Shown here: piece by piece, positions 26,701 to 33,887 of the stretch | How the letters are laid out: each line of letters opens with the position of its first letter | Numbering within the stretch: the first letter of the stretch is position 1 | Source: Verrucomicrobiota bacterium | GTDB lineage: Bacteria; Verrucomicrobiota; Verrucomicrobiia; Opitutales; Opitutaceae | NCBI GenBank assembly: GCA_023433275.1 | Contig: JAEZDN010000022.1 | Span: 16,488-80,487, forward strand | Length of the DNA: 64,000 nucleotides | Direction: 5' to 3' | Notes under the pieces: generated by a model | What the model was told of the DNA's origin: nothing | Database searches by the model: none | The model's input: only the letters and a program-made list of their open reading frames with translations | Program-made: the position numbers and the translations under genes

Positions 26701-29700
26701 AGCAATCAGCAGCCAGCAGTCAGCGGTCAGCCCGTTCCGGAAGCGGACAGCCGGGAGCTTAACGCTGAGACCTCGAGAGGCGCTTTGCTCCTCCTCGACG
26801 AGCCGACCACCGGCCTCCATCGCCACGACGTCAAGCGACTGCTCGATGTCCTCCAGCGCATCGTCGACGCCGGCCACAGCGTGATCGTCATCGAGCACAA
26901 CCTCGACGTCCTGAAATCCGCCGACTGGATCCTCGAGGTCGGCCCCGAAGCCGGCGCCGGCGGCGGCCGCATCATCGCCGAGGGCCCGCCTGAAGCCATT
27001 GCCACCAGCGCCACCGCCACCGCCCCCTTCCTGCGGGAAGCATTGGGCATGGCGCACGGAGCAGGAAGCGACAAACCCGCGCTCATGGCGGCGGAAGACT
27101 CTGCACCCTACTCTGCTTCGCTCGCCGCTCCCGGCTCCCTGATCCCTGCTTCCCTTGTCCCGTCCCTTCAGGTTTTGGGGGCAAGGGAAAACAACCTGAA
27201 GAACATCTCCGTCTCGATCCCGCACCGCCAGCTCTCCGTCGTCACCGGCGTGTCCGGCTCCGGCAAGTCGACCCTCGCCTTCGACATCATCTTCGCGGAA
27301 GGCCAGCGCCGCTTCATGGAATCCATGTCGCCCTACGCGCGACAGTTCGTCGAACAGCTTCCCCGTCCCGACATCGACCGACTGAGCGGCATCCCGCCCA
27401 CCGTCGCGATCGAACAACGCATCACCCGCGGTTCCCGCAAATCGACCGTCGCCACCATCACCGAGGTCGCCCAATACCTGCGCCTTCTTTACGCCCGCGC
27501 CGGCATCCAGCATCACCCCGAGTCCGGCCGCCCCGTGACGCCGCTCTCCCCGAGCCAGCTCCGCCAGCTCCTCGACCAAACCCTCGCCTCGCCCAAGGCC
27601 CGGAAGGCGAAACACCTCTACCTCTGCGCGCCGCTCGTCCGCGGACGCAAGGGCCACCACGAACCCATCGCCAACTGGATCCGCAAGCACGGCTACGAGC
27701 TCATGCGCGCCGACGGACGCCTCCTCCGCACCGACACCTTCCAGAAACTGGACCGCTACAAGGAGCACGACATTGAAGTCGTCGTCGCCGATCTGGCGCC
27801 GCGGAATCACATCGCGAGTGCTGCCGACGCATCCCGCGCGACGAGCCCGGCGCAACGCGAGAAGCAGGCAGGGCGAGTCGACCCCGACGCGCCGCGTTCG
27901 ACCACAGGAGCGGCTTTACGCCGCGACCACTCCCCAGCTCGCGGCTCCCTCCCCGATCACCTCACCACGGCGCTGCGCCTCGGCAAGGGCTCGTGCTTCC
28001 TTGCGCTCCCCTCCGGCGAGGTCTTGGGCTGGTTCTCCACCACCCGCACCGACATCGCCAGCGGCGAGTCCTTCCCGGAACTCGACCCGAAACAATTCTC
28101 CTTCAATTCCCCGCGCGGCTGGTGCCCCACCTGCCGCGGTCACGGCAAGATCTACGACTGGATGCTTCAGCCGGACGAGGACGAGGAAATGTCTGACGAG
28201 GTCGCGGACGCCCTCCGCGCCTTCGATCCCGACGATCCGGCCTCGAATGGCAAAACCTGTCCCACCTGTCACGGCGAACGCCTCAACCGCATCGCCCGCG
28301 CCGTCCATCTCCCCCTCAAAGCCAAAACGCGCCTCGTCCCCGTCCCTGCTCGTGGATCGACTTCAGGTCTCAGGTCTCAGGTCTCAGGTCTCTCCTCCAA
28401 CAGCATCACCCTGCCCGCGCTGCTCCGCCTCGTCCCCGACGAGCTCATCGCAACCCTGCGCAATCTCCAACTCGATGCCCGCACGAAGCTGATCACCCAG
28501 GACATCGTGCCCCAGATCGAGGAACGTCTGAAATTCCTCGCGCACGTCGGGCTCGACTACCTCTCGCTCGACCGGCCGACCGAAACCCTCTCCGGCGGCG
28601 AAGCCCAGCGCATCCGCCTCGCCGCCCAACTGGGTTCAAATCTCTCCGGCGTGCTCTACGTCCTCGACGAGCCATCCATCGGCCTCCACGCGCGCGACAA
28701 CGACCGCCTGATCGACACCCTCGAATCGCTCCGCGAAAAGGGCAACACGCTCCTCGTCGTCGAGCACGACGACGTGCTGATGGAACGCGCCGACCGCATC
28801 ATCGACCTTGGCCCCGGCGCCGGCGTGCACGGCGGCGCCGTCCTCGCCAACGGTACCCCCGCCGAGATCAAGGCGAGCGACACCTCCCTCACCGGCCTCT
28901 TCCTCGCCAAGGGCATTCAACACCCGCTCCGCGGCTCCTACCGGAATGTAGGGCCGTCACTCGCCGGCCGGTCTGCCTTGAAACCTGTAGGGGCGCGCCT
29001 CGCGCGCGCCCTCCGCGGGCGTGATAAATCCACGTCCGTCCAAGGAACTCCGGCCGCCACGCCCGAATTCCTCGAACTCACCGGCATCAATTATCGCAAC
29101 CTCCGCGATCAAACCCTCCGCCTGCCGGCCGGGCGCCTGATCCTCGCCTGCGGCCCCAGTGGCGCGGGCAAGTCCACGCTCTTCCGCGACATCCTCCACC
29201 CCGCCGTCACCTGCGCCATCAAACACCGCAAAGCCAAACTCACCGGCAAGGACTTCGTGAAGCTGTCCAAGTTCGACCTTGATGGAGCCGCGGCGACCCC
29301 GCCGCGGACTTCCCACGTGTTCCCGTTTGCGGAACTCACCGGCGCGAACGGCTTCAAATCCGTCGTCGAGGTCGATCAGGCCCCCATCGGCAAAACCCCG
29401 CGTTCCACCCCCGCCACGTACCTCGGCATTTTCGATCTCATCCGCCAGTTTTTCTCCACCCTGCCCGAGTCCAAGATCCGCGGCTACGGTGCCGGCCGCT
29501 TTTCCTTCAACACCGCCGGAGGACGCTGCGAAACCTGCTCCGGCGCCGGCCGCATCAAGCTCGAGATGGCGTTCATGGCTGACTCCTACCTGCCCTGCGA
29601 CGCGTGCGGCGGTTCCCGCTACAGTTCCGAACTCGCGGACATCACTTGGAAGGGCAGGAACATCGGCCAGGTCCTTCAGCTCACGTTCGACGAGGCCACC

Positions 29701-30168
29701 GCCTTCTTCGATTTCCACTCCCAACTTTCCCAAGTCTGCCAGCTCATGGTGGATTGCGGACTCGGTTATCTGACCCTCGGACAAAGCAGCCCCACCCTCT
29801 CGGGTGGCGAAGCCCAGCGTCTGAAGCTCGTCACCGAGCTCACCAAGGGCCTGCAGAGCTACCAGGAGCGCTCGCGTGGCATCGCCATCAAGAATCTCTA
29901 CCTGCTCGAGGAGCCGACCATCGGCCTGCACCTGAGCGACTGCGAGAAGCTGATCAAGGTTCTGCACAACCTCGTGGACCAGGGGCACACCGTGGTCGTG
30001 ATCGAGCACCACCTCGATCTCCTCGCCGAGGCCGACTACATCCTCGAACTCGGTCCCGGCGGTGGACCCCACGGCGGCGAGATCCTCTATCAAGGTGAAC
30101 TAGCCGGCCTGCTTAAGGTGAAACGCAGCCCCACCGCCCCCTATCTGCGGGAAAAGTTGAAGAGGTAG
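23794..30168 (+). CDS. uvrA: Tandem-duplicated UvrA, excinuclease ABC subunit A
   Basis: A 2124-residue protein, about twice normal UvrA (about 940). It contains two complete UvrA units: Walker A motifs near residues 58, 716, 1151 and 1786, LSGGE signatures near 533, 949, 1598 and 2001, and zinc-finger CxxC pairs in both halves (for example CPKCRGFG, CPECHGTR, CDHCQGLG, CETCSGAG). Chlamydial UvrA has the same double form, fitting the same superphylum. UvrA finds bulky DNA lesions and loads UvrB. The protein also carries many low-complexity inserts that read through palindromic repeats (see findings). The first about 27 residues are not family-like, so the true start may be the GTG at 23851. 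Confidence 0.92.
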   Translation: MGPPPSRICLQRIPVLPRWVVSPSLSAPEFIRLRGVRQNNLKGFDLDLPLGKYVVVTGLSGAGKSSLVFDTLHAEGQRRYVETFSAYTRQFLDLLDKPKVDSVENIRPSIAISQTNTVKTSRSTVGTMTELTDYFKVWFSHVASCFDPETGEPVEDDTPATIWAKTLAAHPAATLLLAFKVTRPENLQWSEILKSLHGQAYTRVLIAKGRTSPRDDTPSLELHKIEDLLAALADSKSVRSSLNVERWTFVQALQDRLLISADNKSRFLEACEKAMHFGKGEVFLFDAKSLAPAGHFSRGLHSPKTGRTFRPATPGLFSFNSPLGACPKCRGFGRVIDIDYRLAIPDHSLSIDNGAIKAWEGEVYGESKRDLLQFTRKMGIPTDVPFARLTPEQQSFIIEGSPGYDSENPARNWPKLWYGLKGFFRYLEKTTYKMHVRVFLSRFRSYNECPECHGTRLQPEALCWKWQGHTLPELYQIPVATLLPMVRESKSGKRKSEIENHSADLAYDSIVTRLRYLDQVGLGYLTLDRSSRTLSGGEVQRVNLTSCLGTSLVDTLFVLDEPSVGLHPRDIDRLLGIIRTLTNAGNTVVVVEHDEAMIRAADHIIEIGPEPGARGGEVVFAGALDRLLASKRSITGAYFSGRQTIPTPAQRRPVTRPPEPREGSKEKPAHKNQSGSISPRETTESGTRWLTFQHATKHNLRDLTFQLPLQRLVCLSGVSGSGKSTLLNNVIHQGLLAQRNQMTEDPASIAEISLAASNPAGTRLARAQGRPPSPDSGSTDLSSPTDAFSEIVLVDQSPLSRTPRSNAALYCEAWDFIRELYAQTPAAQAAGFSASSFSFNSGEGRCDHCQGLGSERVEMQFLSDVFVPCPICEGRRFKPEVLAIQWNGKSVDDLLRTTITDAITFFSPTGAGAPSPRSSSDSALAAIRTRFASLEAVGLGYLPLGQPLNTLSGGESQRLKLVRYLSDYASNQQPAVSGQPVPEADSRELNAETSRGALLLLDEPTTGLHRHDVKRLLDVLQRIVDAGHSVIVIEHNLDVLKSADWILEVGPEAGAGGGRIIAEGPPEAIATSATATAPFLREALGMAHGAGSDKPALMAAEDSAPYSASLAAPGSLIPASLVPSLQVLGARENNLKNISVSIPHRQLSVVTGVSGSGKSTLAFDIIFAEGQRRFMESMSPYARQFVEQLPRPDIDRLSGIPPTVAIEQRITRGSRKSTVATITEVAQYLRLLYARAGIQHHPESGRPVTPLSPSQLRQLLDQTLASPKARKAKHLYLCAPLVRGRKGHHEPIANWIRKHGYELMRADGRLLRTDTFQKLDRYKEHDIEVVVADLAPRNHIASAADASRATSPAQREKQAGRVDPDAPRSTTGAALRRDHSPARGSLPDHLTTALRLGKGSCFLALPSGEVLGWFSTTRTDIASGESFPELDPKQFSFNSPRGWCPTCRGHGKIYDWMLQPDEDEEMSDEVADALRAFDPDDPASNGKTCPTCHGERLNRIARAVHLPLKAKTRLVPVPARGSTSGLRSQVSGLSSNSITLPALLRLVPDELIATLRNLQLDARTKLITQDIVPQIEERLKFLAHVGLDYLSLDRPTETLSGGEAQRIRLAAQLGSNLSGVLYVLDEPSIGLHARDNDRLIDTLESLREKGNTLLVVEHDDVLMERADRIIDLGPGAGVHGGAVLANGTPAEIKASDTSLTGLFLAKGIQHPLRGSYRNVGPSLAGRSALKPVGARLARALRGRDKSTSVQGTPAATPEFLELTGINYRNLRDQTLRLPAGRLILACGPSGAGKSTLFRDILHPAVTCAIKHRKAKLTGKDFVKLSKFDLDGAAATPPRTSHVFPFAELTGANGFKSVVEVDQAPIGKTPRSTPATYLGIFDLIRQFFSTLPESKIRGYGAGRFSFNTAGGRCETCSGAGRIKLEMAFMADSYLPCDACGGSRYSSELADITWKGRNIGQVLQLTFDEATAFFDFHSQLSQVCQLMVDCGLGYLTLGQSSPTLSGGEAQRLKLVTELTKGLQSYQERSRGIAIKNLYLLEEPTIGLHLSDCEKLIKVLHNLVDQGHTVVVIEHHLDLLAEADYILELGPGGGPHGGEILYQGELAGLLKVKRSPTAPYLREKLKR
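25760..25789 (+). repeat. Family A half-repeat inside uvrA
   Basis: GTCCTCCTGAGCCGCGCGAA and GGATCCAAGG match the left arm of family A (GTCATCCTGAGCGCAGCGAA). It is read in the uvrA frame as PPEPREGSK, the same frame in which intergenic family A copies read HPERSEGSK. Confidence 0.65.
26068..26094 (+). repeat. Family C repeat inside uvrA, copy 1
   Basis: 27 bp, CCTGCAGGGACGCGCCTTGC and GCGCGCC, read in frame as PAGTRLARA. Copy 2 at 28984 is 27 bp, in the same frame, and reads PVGARLARA. Confidence 0.7.
26520..26550 (+). repeat. Family D hairpin inside uvrA, copy 1
   Basis: TGGAGCCGGGGCGCCCTCGC then CCCGGAGTTCC. The stem CCGGGGCG/CGCCCCGG is perfect with a 4-base loop. It is read in frame as GAGAPSPRSS. 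Confidence 0.7.
28364..28391 (+). repeat. Tandem 7-bp repeat (CAGGTCT)x4 inside uvrA
   Basis: Four perfect copies of CAGGTCT, 28 bp, encoding SGLRSQVSGL around residues 1524-1533. The 7-bp unit is not a multiple of three, so gain or loss of one unit would shift the reading frame. Confidence 0.9.
28984..29010 (+). repeat. Family C repeat inside uvrA, copy 2
   Basis: 27 bp, CCTGTAGGGGCGCGCCTCGC and GCGCGCC, read in frame as PVGARLARA; paired with copy 1 at 26068. Confidence 0.7.
29283..29313 (+). repeat. Family D hairpin inside uvrA, copy 2
   Basis: TGGAGCCGCGGCGACCCCGC then CGCGGACTTCC. The stem CCGCGGCG/CGCCGCGG is perfect with a 4-base loop. Compared with copy 1, the stem bases differ in matching pairs. 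It is read in the same frame as GAAATPPRTS. Confidence 0.7.
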
Positions 30169-30238
30169 GGCGCGTCCCCCAGGCGCGCCGTTTCCTCATG
30201 CCCTCAAAGTCTCGTAACAGAGTCCACCTCCCTCCACC

Positions 30239-30317
30239 GTCATCCTGAGCGCAGCGAAGGATCCATGATTTCGGTTATCGCGCGCGCACGCTTGGATCCT
30301 TCGCTGCTCAGGATGAC
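30239..30317. repeat. Family A palindromic repeat, full copy
   Basis: 79 bp. The left arm is GTCATCCTGAGCGCAGCGAA + GGATCCATG and the right arm is CTTGGATCCTTCGCTGCTCA + GGATGAC. The arms pair over almost their whole length. It lies in the uvrA to MBL-hydrolase convergent gap. Confidence 0.88.
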
Positions 30318-30405
30318 GGAAACACGGATTTCGCGTCCTGTACCTTCGGATGGGACGGCGGTCCACCTTGCAGGCGGACCAAAGCCCGCCCTCGACCCAA
30401 ACCGC

Positions 30406-31281
30406 TTAGTTCTTCGGCCTGTCCTTGTGCGCCTGGTTATAAATGGTCTCGATCCAGCGCGCATGGGTGATCCAACCCTTGCCAAATGCGTCCCATTTCG
30501 CCGGCAAGCCGTCCGCCTTGAGCTGCTCGAGCGTCTTGCCCGCCGCCATGCCCCTGCGGACCAGGGCCACGCTCTCGACGACCATCGCGTTATACGCCTT
30601 GAGTTCTTCCGCCGTGCTGAGCGGACCATGCCCCGGAATGATCTTCGTATCCGGGGCGATCTTCCCCAGCACCGCCTGTTGCGTGGCAATGTAACCATCC
30701 ACGTCACCGCCGCTGCCAAAATCCACATAGGGCCAGCCCTGGCTCACAAACTGGTCACCCATGTGGACGACATTCGCGCCCGTGAAGTGGATGATCGCGT
30801 CTCCATTGGTGTGCCCCGGCCCGATGTGCAGCAACTTGATCTCCTCCCCGTTGAAGTGCAGCGACACGGATTCGTCGAACGTCACCACTGGAAGCGCGAC
30901 GTCGGGTATCCTGCTGTCGGCATCGAGGCGCGGGCGCACATTCGTTTGGGCCACAATGACGGCCTCCTTGGCGCCGAACGCCGCATTCCCACCCGTGTGG
31001 TCGCCATGGTGATGCGTGTTGAGCACGAACTTCAGCTTGCCGGGATTCAACTTCTCCAGCGCCGCCGAAATCTTGTCCGCCAGCGGCGCGAACTGGTCAT
31101 CCACGATCAGGATGCCATCCGGCCCGACCGAGACGCCAATGTTTCCTCCCGCGCCCTCGAGCATGTATACGTTCTTCGCAACCTGCGTAGTCTTGATCTC
31201 GACCTTCGAAAAATCCTGCTGGGCGACCGCGGTCGAAAGCAACAGGACGGAAAACAACGACAGGGGCAGGCGTGGATTCAT
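30406..31281 (-). CDS. Exported metallo-beta-lactamase-fold hydrolase
   Basis: A 291-residue protein with a signal peptide (MNPRLPLSLFSVLLLSTAVA). The MBL fold is shown by HHHGDH at 90-95, a downstream zinc histidine in HIGPGHTNGD and IPGHGPLS. The zinc-binding histidines are complete, so it should be an active periplasmic hydrolase. A beta-lactamase activity is not implied; the family includes many lactonases and thioesterases. The start at 31281 is preferred to 31299. It is convergent with uvrA and 68 bp downstream of tsaD. Confidence 0.88.
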   Translation of the reverse strand: MNPRLPLSLFSVLLLSTAVAQQDFSKVEIKTTQVAKNVYMLEGAGGNIGVSVGPDGILIVDDQFAPLADKISAALEKLNPGKLKFVLNTHHHGDHTGGNAAFGAKEAVIVAQTNVRPRLDADSRIPDVALPVVTFDESVSLHFNGEEIKLLHIGPGHTNGDAIIHFTGANVVHMGDQFVSQGWPYVDFGSGGDVDGYIATQQAVLGKIAPDTKIIPGHGPLSTAEELKAYNAMVVESVALVRRGMAAGKTLEQLKADGLPAKWDAFGKGWITHARWIETIYNQAHKDRPKN

Positions 31282-31349
31282 GCGCAGGAAACTACCCACG
31301 CCCTCCTCGTTGGCAACGGCTATGACAGTGCCGCGGTGCCCCGCCCGTC

Positions 31350-32390
31350 CTACGGTACCGCCAGCGGCAAACTCGGCGCGATCTCGAGCGCCAGCCCGGC
31401 ATCATCGACGCCACCGGTTTCCCGCTCGGCCCACGCGGCAAACGCGATCATGCCGGCATTGTCCCCCGTGTGCTTCGCCTGGGCCCGGAGAAACGGCACG
31501 TTGTGCTCCCCGGTCGCCTGTTCCAGCAATGCCTGCAGCGTGCGGTTGTTGGCCACGCCGCCCGAAAGGCCGAAGCTCCGGTACGGCTGCCGCTCCAGCG
31601 CCAGCCTCGCCTTGCGCACCAGGGCCTCGAACACCGCGGCCTGGTAACTCGCGCACAAATCCGCCTTTCGCGCCTCGATCTCGGCCACGGGCATTTTCTC
31701 CAACTGGTAGCGCAGGCTCGTCTTCAATCCCGAGAAACTGAATTCCAAGGTCGACCGTTGCGCCACCGCCTTGGGAAAGGTGAAGGCATCCGTCCGCCCG
31801 GCGGCGGCAAGCTTCTCCACCTGCGGCCCGCCGGGATAACCCAAGCCAAGCAACTTGGCCCCCTTGTCGAGCGCCTCGCCCGCCGCGTCATCCAGAGTCG
31901 CGGCCAGCAGCGTGATCCGCCGCGACTCGTCGATGCTGAACAGCGCCGTGTTCCCGCCCGAGACCAGCAGGCCCAGGTGCGGCAGCAAGCCGGCGAACGC
32001 CTCGTCAAACGCCCCGGGACGCTCCGCATGCACCCCGATGAACGGCGAGAACGCGTGCGCCCGCAAATGATTCACCCCCACCACCGGAACCCGCCACGCC
32101 AGGGCGAGGCTCTTCGCCGCGGCCAGCCCCATCGCCAGACACGCCGCGAGCCCCGGACCCTGCGTCACGACAATCCTCGTGACCTGTTCCGGCCTCACCA
32201 CCGCCAGCGCCCGCTGCAACAGCGGCGCGAGATGGGCCAGATGCTCCCGGCTCGCCAGGTCGGGCACCACGCCGCCGTAAGCCTCGTGCAACGTGATCTG
32301 GCTGTGCACCCACTCGCCCACCAGCCCAACCGCCGGGTCAAACGCGGCCACCGCGGTCTCATCACAGGAACTTTCCAGGGCCAGGATCAT
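31350..32390 (-). CDS. tsaD: tRNA threonylcarbamoyladenosine synthase subunit TsaD
   Basis: A 346-residue ASKHA-fold protein that, with TsaB and TsaE, puts threonylcarbamoyl on A37 of ANN-decoding tRNAs. The metal-binding HxxxH is NHLRAH, the nucleotide motif is LSGGVANNRT, and DNAGMIAFAAWAE closes the site. One motif usually written SGGHT reads SGGNT here. The start at 32390 (MILALESSCDETA) is standard. TsaB and TsaE are not nearby. Confidence 0.93.
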   Translation of the reverse strand: MILALESSCDETAVAAFDPAVGLVGEWVHSQITLHEAYGGVVPDLASREHLAHLAPLLQRALAVVRPEQVTRIVVTQGPGLAACLAMGLAAAKSLALAWRVPVVGVNHLRAHAFSPFIGVHAERPGAFDEAFAGLLPHLGLLVSGGNTALFSIDESRRITLLAATLDDAAGEALDKGAKLLGLGYPGGPQVEKLAAAGRTDAFTFPKAVAQRSTLEFSFSGLKTSLRYQLEKMPVAEIEARKADLCASYQAAVFEALVRKARLALERQPYRSFGLSGGVANNRTLQALLEQATGEHNVPFLRAQAKHTGDNAGMIAFAAWAERETGGVDDAGLALEIAPSLPLAVP

Positions 32391-32401
32391 TTCTTCTTCA
32401 T

Positions 32402-32473
32402 GGTAGGGGCGCAGACTTGCTGCGCCCTTTCGGTGCACGTAACCCATGGGCGCAGCAAGTCTGCGCCCCTACC
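32402..32473. repeat. Perfect 26-bp inverted repeat upstream of tsaD
   Basis: The arms at 32402-32427 and 32448-32473 (GGTAGGGGCGCAGACTTGCT + GCGCCC and its exact reverse complement) leave a 20-base loop. The first bases (GTAGGGGCGC) resemble the family B/C core. It lies immediately upstream of the tsaD start and downstream of the S41 protease. Confidence 0.9.
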
Positions 32474-32528
32474 TCAAGCACCGGAACAAGGGCGCCCCGG
32501 CTCAAACGGCATGCGGTCGCTTCGTCCT

Positions 32529-33785
32529 TCATTTTCCAGCGGCCAGCACGCCCGCGAGCACTTCCTCCGCCGCCGCCAGCTGCACATCGGCGATTGGTTT
32601 GAAATTTTCCTCGGGCGACGCCGCCAGGTCCGGACGCAATTGCTGCACCCGTATCCGGGCCTCGTCCTCCGGACTGATCTCAATCTCGACGTGCGGCTCA
32701 ATGCCCTTCTCATGGATCGTGACCCCGCTGGGCGTGTAGTAGCGCGCCGTCGTCAGGCGCAGGCCTTCGCCGCGATCGAGCTCGATGACACTCTGCACCG
32801 AGCCCTTGCCAAACGTCCGCTCCCCGACGATGACCGCCCGCTTGGTGTCGCGCATGGCCCCGGCCACGATCTCCGCCGCACTGGCGCTGCCGCCATTGAC
32901 CAGGATGGCAATCGGGTAGGTGCGCGGGCGATGTCCGTTGTCCGCATGGAAATCCTCCCGCGATTCGGCGTCGCGGCCCTGCGTGTACACGATGAGTTCA
33001 TCCTCGTCGAAAAACTCGCTGCACACCGCAATCGCCGCGTCGAGCAGCCCGCCCGGATTGTTGCGCAGGTCGATGATCAGCGCCCGCATCCCGTCACGCT
33101 CCAGGCCCGCGAGCGCCGTCCGGAATTCCTGCGCGGTCCGCTCGCTGAACTGCGTGATCTGCAGGTAGCCCACCCGTCCCGGACGCATCTCCGCCAAACG
33201 CACGCTCTCCAGCCGGATGCGCTCGCGCCGCACGGGATAGTCGATCTGACGGTCCTGCCCCGGCCGATGGACCGTGAGCGTGACCAGCGATCCCGGCTCG
33301 CCCCTCACGAGGCTGATCGTGCCGTCGAGCGTGGGATTGACCAGCGCCTTGCCATCAATCTTCACCAGGCGGTCGCCGCGCTGCAGGCCGGCGCGATCGG
33401 CCGGCGTCCCCGGGATCGGCGCGACAATCACGATATGACCGTCGCGCTGCTCCACCTGGATGCCCACGCCGGTGAAGGCGTTGGCCAGCTCGTCCTCGGT
33501 ATCACGATACTCATCGGCCGGCAGAAACTGGGAATGCGGATCCAGCCCCCCCACCATGCCGTCGAGCGCCGCCCGCGTGAGGCTTTCATAATCCGCGGGT
33601 GCATCCCCGACATAATTCTCCTTCACCAGTTGGAGCACATGCTTGAAGTAGCGCACCTGGCGGTCGCGCTCGCGGTCGGGCCACCAGCTGGGCGCCCCAT
33701 GCTGGCGGGCGGCAAATTGCGCGAGACCAAAGCCGGCGGACGCGGCGAGCAGGATCAGAAGAGAGCGGCGAAGGAACGTGGACAA
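32529..33785 (-). CDS. Carboxy-terminal processing protease, S41 family
   Basis: A protein of about 418 residues with a signal peptide or N-terminal anchor (STFLRRSLLILLAASAGFGLA), a PDZ domain in the middle (about 110-190) and the S41 peptidase domain. The catalytic pair is seen as NGGSASAAEIVAGAM (Ser) and TFGKGSVQSVIEL (Lys). CtpA-type proteases trim exported or membrane proteins in the periplasm. There is no ATG at the N-terminus. I chose the TTG at 33785 because it starts right before the signal sequence; a TTG at 33887 would add 34 residues and overlap the divergent methyltransferase. Confidence 0.88.
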   Translation of the reverse strand: MSTFLRRSLLILLAASAGFGLAQFAARQHGAPSWWPDRERDRQVRYFKHVLQLVKENYVGDAPADYESLTRAALDGMVGGLDPHSQFLPADEYRDTEDELANAFTGVGIQVEQRDGHIVIVAPIPGTPADRAGLQRGDRLVKIDGKALVNPTLDGTISLVRGEPGSLVTLTVHRPGQDRQIDYPVRRERIRLESVRLAEMRPGRVGYLQITQFSERTAQEFRTALAGLERDGMRALIIDLRNNPGGLLDAAIAVCSEFFDEDELIVYTQGRDAESREDFHADNGHRPRTYPIAILVNGGSASAAEIVAGAMRDTKRAVIVGERTFGKGSVQSVIELDRGEGLRLTTARYYTPSGVTIHEKGIEPHVEIEISPEDEARIRVQQLRPDLAASPEENFKPIADVQLAAAEEVLAGVLAAGK

Positions 33786-33887
33786 GGCGGCGAAGGTTAG
33801 GCGCGATCCCGCCGGCCAAATGTCCGCGGGAGCGAGGGGAAATTTTTGATCATGGCTTTCACTGGGAGCAAATGCTTCCCTTGGCAA

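Noticed and set aside
26062..27855. A 597-residue minus-strand frame over uvrA
   Set aside because: Antisense shadow; it contains no recognisable domain and crosses repeats.
30406..31281. A beta-lactamase resistance gene
   Set aside because: The MBL fold is broad and no substrate-specific residues can be shown, so resistance is not claimed.
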